From: Trichoplusia ni
Lineage: Eukaryota; Arthropoda; Insecta; Lepidoptera; Noctuidae
Assembly: GCF_003590095.1 (NCBI RefSeq)
Contig: NC_039479.1
Span: 3,038,001-3,102,000 of the forward strand
Direction of reading: 5' to 3'
Length of the DNA stretch: 64,000 nt
Every line of letters starts with the position of its first letter. The first letter of the stretch is position 1. This document shows, one piece after another, positions 59,924 to 64,000 of this stretch. A program made the translations under genes and the position numbers. The notes under the pieces were generated by a model. The model searched no databases. It was not told the DNA's origin and saw nothing but the letters and a program-made list of their open reading frames with translations.

Positions 59924-60328
59924 TCAAATCAATAGACCATAAATAATACTGAACAATATAATGCATTGTTTGCTGAGAACACTTAATACTGTATTTTTTA
60001 AAAGTAAGTCGTATCGTGGGAAAGAGATGCTGCTACGAGAAATGTAAAGCGCTCTCTCGCTTGCACAAAAGCGATGGAACTGCTTTGAGAGTTCTTGGTA
60101 GTGATGTTTGGAGTGTAGAAGGGATTTGATACCAACCTTCTTGGTGGTAGGAACAGCTGGCTCCAATGTCTGACAGTACGTTGTAGAGTGGTGCTGCGTC
60201 AGTGGAACAGTGACTTTTTTATTTACTTTACATTTTGTATTCATAACTTGGTATAGGAGAGGTTTAGTGTAAGTGTCTGGATGATCTTCTGATATGTGGA
60301 GCCTGCTGATATTTTGTGAGTAGTCCAT
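59924..60328 (-). CDS. Uncharacterised 134-residue ORF, C-terminus read through a repeat
   Basis: ATG at 60328, with an in-frame TAG six bases upstream, to the stop at 59924-59926. The first 75 or so residues look coding: MDYSQNISRLHISEDHPDT, then KPLLYQVMNTKCKVNKKVTV and QTLEPAVPTTKKVG, polar and His/Thr-rich, with no signal peptide or membrane span. From about 60105 downwards the frame crosses the dispersed palindrome at 60016-60066 and its flank, then a hydrophobic A/T-driven tail. The likely original is a first exon or small gene interrupted by, or spliced before, the repeat. No family is recognised, and a chance frame is not excluded. Confidence 0.3.
   Translation of the reverse strand: MDYSQNISRLHISEDHPDTYTKPLLYQVMNTKCKVNKKVTVPLTQHHSTTYCQTLEPAVPTTKKVGIKSLLHSKHHYQELSKQFHRFCASERALYISRSSISFPRYDLLLKNTVLSVLSKQCIILFSIIYGLLI
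60016..60066. repeat. Short dispersed imperfect palindrome, copy 7 of 7
   Basis: 'gtgggaaagagatgctgcta' is paired with 'gcgctctctcgcttgcac', the best-matched arms of the set. It lies inside the 3' half of the minus-strand ORF. Confidence 0.55.
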
Positions 60329-60911
60329 ACTCTACTAATATTAAATTTCCTACATATAATTTGCAAATGACGCCTTTAGAGTCTTATATTTTAAGCCATA
60401 TATGTGAAAATTGACAAAAAATAGTAAATTTGATGATTTGGTTCCATCATCTCTTTCTTCTAATTTTGGAAACATCATTTAAGAACATTTTAGTAAGATA
60501 CTGATTAATTCGACCCCAGAATCTTTAAACCCACATATCATTTTCATTTGATAGTACAAAGTTAATAACTCTCACATTAATTGAAACATATTCTCATTAT
60601 TTCTTCGTAAAATTTAATTAAAACTCGTTATATCCCCAGTACAAAGTTCATGCTTTACGATCGCAGCGCATCCTGTATAAACTGGTCCAATGCACTAGCT
60701 TAAATTCTCTTATTAAAACGAGGCAGCGAGTGACAGTCTCGTATGTTCACAGCTAATATCAATGGGTTTATTAAAGTTACCTACTTGTGAATATTCTGAA
60801 ACTAAACCTCTGTGTATTAACGTATAATAAAATGTACTAATATCTTGGGTACGTAAAAACAAAACTGATACCTAAATAGTGGTTTCTTAGGTTTACGCGA
60901 ATGTTAGACAT
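60329..60911. other. Intergenic; would be upstream of the minus-strand ORF
   Basis: AT-rich with no clear promoter element. A slightly GC-richer piece lies at 60655-60745. Confidence 0.3.
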
Positions 60912-61075
60912 TGAAATGAAACTACTTTTACGGATTTTATCGCGGTTTAATTTTTGATTTTAGTTCCCGACGTTTCGACACCTTTGCAGGTATCATGGCC
61001 TCGGGCAGACTAACTAAAAATAACTGAAATCAAACATTAAACCGCGATAAAATCCGTAAAAGTAGTTTCATTTCA
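60912..61075. mobile_element. MITE with perfect 39-bp terminal inverted repeats
   Basis: The left end 60912-60950 and right end 61037-61075 are exact reverse complements (tgaaatgaaactactttta, then cggattttatcgcgg and onward). They enclose 86 bp containing 'ttcccgacgtttcgacacc' and 'tgcaggtatcatgg'. No target duplication was clear, and the superfamily is not assigned. Confidence 0.75.
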
Positions 61076-62335
61076 GTGATACCTAAATGTTACTAAACAA
61101 TAGTAGATTTTATTGAGCAATTGTGGTTCTAAAAATGGATTAGTTTGATCGAGATGTAGATTTGATGCCAATGCAGGCCTACAAATGTAACTTTTTCAGT
61201 TACAATTATGTGCTTAATGGTTTTAAAACACGGTGTAGATGAACATCGTGAGTAAACCTGGATTACATTTTTTTGAGTCCGAAATCACCAACTCTCCTTG
61301 AACTAGCATGGCGGTGATCAAAGCTCCAAGAGATGGAAGAGACCAGTGCTCAGCTGTGGGTCATATGTTGCCCGGTATTCACTATAAAAAATGGTGACTT
61401 GATTGACAAAGTTTTAATAGATAAAAATGTTATAAACCTAAATTTTTGTTTATTAAACCTAAAAATACATATTGGATTTTATTACAATTTACAATTCAGA
61501 TCGGGAAAAGAACGCAAAAACGAATACTGGCACATGAAACACACAAATTGCATTTGGCAAAATGGCTTTGGACTATACAATTTTCGAAAAGCTATAGGAT
61601 GAAAGATGAACAGAAGCGTGGAAACTCACAAGTTTCCAAAAATAGAACTACAAAAACAAACATCGTGACATAACATGATAATTAAAACATTTCTATTCGT
61701 GTCAAAGATGCCGATAGATGTCCGATATTACGTAAAACACATCTATACCTTTAAGATTTATCGACTGTTAGGGTCATTCTCATAAACCACAAATAAATAT
61801 TTGACTTCGTCACGCCTTTTTCCCTGTGAGCAAAATTAGATGAACTAATTCACGAGGATTGACTAACATTTTGTGCGAATTAACCTGCTATCAATTTTTA
61901 CTTTATTTCATCAAAGTATTACGATTTTGTACTTGTATAAATGTAACCTACATCGTCAGTGTACCCAACCTAAATATGAAATTAACATGCGATTATGAAT
62001 AAAGTTTATCAACGCCGCAGTTGTTAATGCTTACCTGAGAATCTCTTAATTTATGCACAAAACTTTCCCGCCATATTGTTAAGCTGAGTGATTATAAGTT
62101 TGAGTAGGTTCCTGTTTAGAATTCGTAAGCTGGATTGATATGGTGAAACTAGTTTTCGATTCTATATAATATTCATGTTAGGTACACGGATTCTAAATAA
62201 GCAATCTGGATGTAAAATAACTCGAACAGTTTCTTGCTAGCAATCGAACAGGAAACTATGCATTTTATAGCGAAGAGGAATGAGTGATTATGAGTTCATT
62301 GGTAGTAATCTATTAGACAACTGAAAAACATCTTA
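61076..62335. other. Intergenic with a repeat F copy
   Basis: Positions 61262-61375 (gtccgaaatcaccaactctc, 'agcatggcggtgatcaaagc', 'gctcagctgtgggtcatatg') are repeat F in plus orientation. The overlapping frames at 61333-61673 start within it and are not called. Confidence 0.4.
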
Positions 62336-62526
62336 ATAGGTAGGTATATATAAATCTCGTGTCACAATGTTTGTCCTCAATGGACTCCTAAACCACTTAG
62401 CAGATTATAATAAAATTCGCACACCATGTGCAGTTCGATCCAACTTGAGAGATAGGATAGTTTAAATCTCAAGTTATAGTCGCAATTTCTTCTAACCACG
62501 CGGACGAAGTCGCGGGCAACTGCTAG
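62336..62526 (+). mobile_element. Non-autonomous Helitron, third subfamily
   Basis: The 3' end is GCGGACGAAGTCGCGGGCAA followed by CTGCTAG before a T, with the GC hairpin intact. The body has TATATAAATCTCGTGTCAC and CAATGGACTCCTAAACCAC. The 5' end is not clean (no obvious A|TC), so the start is approximate. Confidence 0.6.
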
Positions 62527-62574
62527 TACTTTTATATTTTTGAATATTATTATATTCATGTTTTAGATAAATTA

Positions 62575-62695
62575 ATCCCTGACTCAGAACAAAACATCGT
62601 ATCATCACACAAGCGTTAGTCCTGGGTGGGAATCAAAATCACGACAACTGTTATAGCAGTCGAAGCCACTGCCTGCTAGACCAACAGGTATATTA
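62575..62695 (-). repeat. Decayed SINE, family D
   Basis: On the minus strand: TTGGTCTAGCAGGCAGTGGC, then GTCGTGATTTTGATTCCCAC and TGTGTGATGATACGATG, head plus part of the body. Confidence 0.55.
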
Positions 62696-63675
62696 AAGTA
62701 TTAGACATATTTTATGTCTGACTTCTAAAAAAGTACGTACTGCGAAAGCACTTAGATGTCAAAATTTAAAATTCATCCGTCAATTTCATAGCTAGCCAAT
62801 TCGTCTACCGTTGCTCTCTAATCTACAAGTCATTGTAGTGAACCTTTGCGTCGGGTCTGTATTTCAAATTGGAGCTTGGCTGGAAAATGGATTAGCTACG
62901 ACGTGTAGCCCGCAACTTCCTGCGCTCTACGAATGAGCTACGGTTGTATTGTGGTTGCTTGGAGGGTTGAATGTTTATTTATAAGTACATACAGGCCAGG
63001 TGTAGTCGTGACCTATATAAGAATGCCCTAAAATCTGATGAATAAGTGGTGATATAGTTATTGCATGTAAACATTGTAATTCACAGACATCCTAAAAAGA
63101 GAAGTGTGTTCAGAACTTTCGTTTGGGATTTGAAACCTCTATGCTTCACAGCTTCTAAGATAATTAATAAAAATTACTCAAACTAACATAATATTTGTTT
63201 GTAAACGGCTTGTGAGCAGGTATATAAGTGGTGAAAGAGCCAGTAAAGAAGCATCAACAAACAGTAATGTCTACAACCAATTGGTGCAGTAAATAGTCCA
63301 TTCTTATCATTTAATTGTGTTCGCGTGACGTGCCGGGGGTTCCGTAGCGATTAATTCTCGTAGCACGTGCTAATACACATCGCGATACATGCAGTAGACT
63401 CGCTCCGTACAATGTACCTTTCACGATGACATTTTGAAAACAGACTGGACAGTACCCGCAGATTTTGCCACTAAATATATTTTTTGACAATATTTATGTG
63501 GTATTTGACCAAAACCGTAGTAGGTGTCTATCAGTCAAATCGGGATGATTTATAAAAATAAAAAACTTTAGTATCTCAAAGACGATGAAACGTTATAGTA
63601 GAAATTGGGGCTAATAAGGTGTCTTATAGATAAAAAGTGTAGGTACGACCAGGTAGTAAGTGCTGTATAGTGACA
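62696..63675. other. Intergenic, GC-richer toward the right
   Basis: No exon identified. Positions 63325-63415 (gacgtgccgggggttccgta, then agcacgtgctaatac) are GC-richer than the average. Confidence 0.3.
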
Positions 63676-63783
63676 CGGTATCGAATAGAAAGTATCGATA
63701 CTGTACTCATGAGTAGTATCGATAAAAAAGTATCGTACTCGTAAAAGAATCGACACAAAAGTATCGATACCTCAAAGTATCGA
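63676..63783. promoter_or_regulatory. Cluster of TATCGATA palindromes
   Basis: Perfect TATCGATA occurs at 63693, 63717 and 63762, with partial TATCGA or TATCGT at 63680, 63731 and 63778. In Drosophila TATCGATA is the DRE bound by DREF, and CGATA is the BEAF-32 core. Spacing is irregular (24-45 bp), so this is not a simple tandem repeat. It could serve a gene beyond the window edge or belong to a mobile element. Confidence 0.4.
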
Positions 63784-64000
63784 GTTCTTTGCTCAGGCAG
63801 GGCCTTCCTACGCCATACGTTAGTTTGTCAATGTTAGTTAGTAAGTATCGTCTGTACTGTACCTTCATTAAAATGAAAAAATAGCAAATGGTACATAACT
63901 AAAACTATCTGTAAGTAAAGCCACAATTTTTTAGTCTAAAATATTATAAATCTCATTCCTCCTCTGTACAATCGCTCAAGAAAAGAAGTTTGTCGAGCCT
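63784..64000. other. Window edge, nothing recognised
   Basis: One further TATCGT near 63846 (agtaagtatcgtctg) extends the motif cluster. No ORF is supported. Confidence 0.3.

Overview
The window looks like a repeat-dense, AT-rich stretch of an insect nuclear genome, most likely a moth or butterfly. The evidence is the repeat set: tRNA-derived SINEs of lepidopteran type, short Helitrons with 5'-TC and 3'-CTAG ends inserted between A and T, and non-LTR retrotransposons whose ORF1 resembles the FP25K family. There are no bacterial operons, CRISPR arrays or rRNA genes. The species cannot be named from sequence alone.

Only one host gene can be reconstructed with confidence. It is a three-exon, plus-strand GNAT-fold acyltransferase (glycine N-acyltransferase-like, FR47-type C-terminal domain) at 50098..53431. 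Its exon phases join perfectly to give 282 residues. Other host-like signals are fragments: a 49-codon terminal-exon candidate at 21511..21662, an internal-exon candidate at 34518..34609 with a possible last exon at 35155, an ATG-initiated minus-strand ORF at 59924..60328 whose 3' half runs through a repeat, and a CpG-rich block at 39477..39826 that reads like a minus-strand promoter and noncoding first exon.

Layout. 0-7 kb: SINEs, two Helitrons and unique AT-rich DNA. 7.3-9.4 kb: a 5'-truncated non-LTR element with an open reverse transcriptase. 9.4-12.6 kb: SINEs and element fragments. 12.6-17.2 kb: a non-LTR element with both ORFs open (ORF1 plus endonuclease/reverse transcriptase ORF2), possibly still competent. 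17-50 kb: mostly gene-poor DNA with dispersed repeats, a foldback element with 90-bp arms at 22.0 kb, an 18-bp minisatellite at 32.7 kb and the CpG block at 39.5 kb. 50-53.5 kb: the acyltransferase gene, whose second intron has collected several mobile elements. 53.5-64 kb: SINEs, Helitrons, a MITE with perfect 39-bp ends, and a cluster of TATCGATA palindromes at the right edge.

The mobile elements form a plausible parasite network. The autonomous LINEs at 7-17 kb are the sort of machinery that could copy SINEs, but no LINE/SINE tail match was demonstrated. The Helitrons and MITEs are all non-autonomous and have no helicase or transposase partner in the window. The most unusual structures are the foldback element with its tandem arm relatives, a roughly 50-bp imperfect palindrome found seven times, the T-rich (not poly-A) 3' ends shared by both LINEs, and a mid-body motif shared by SINEs with different tRNA heads.
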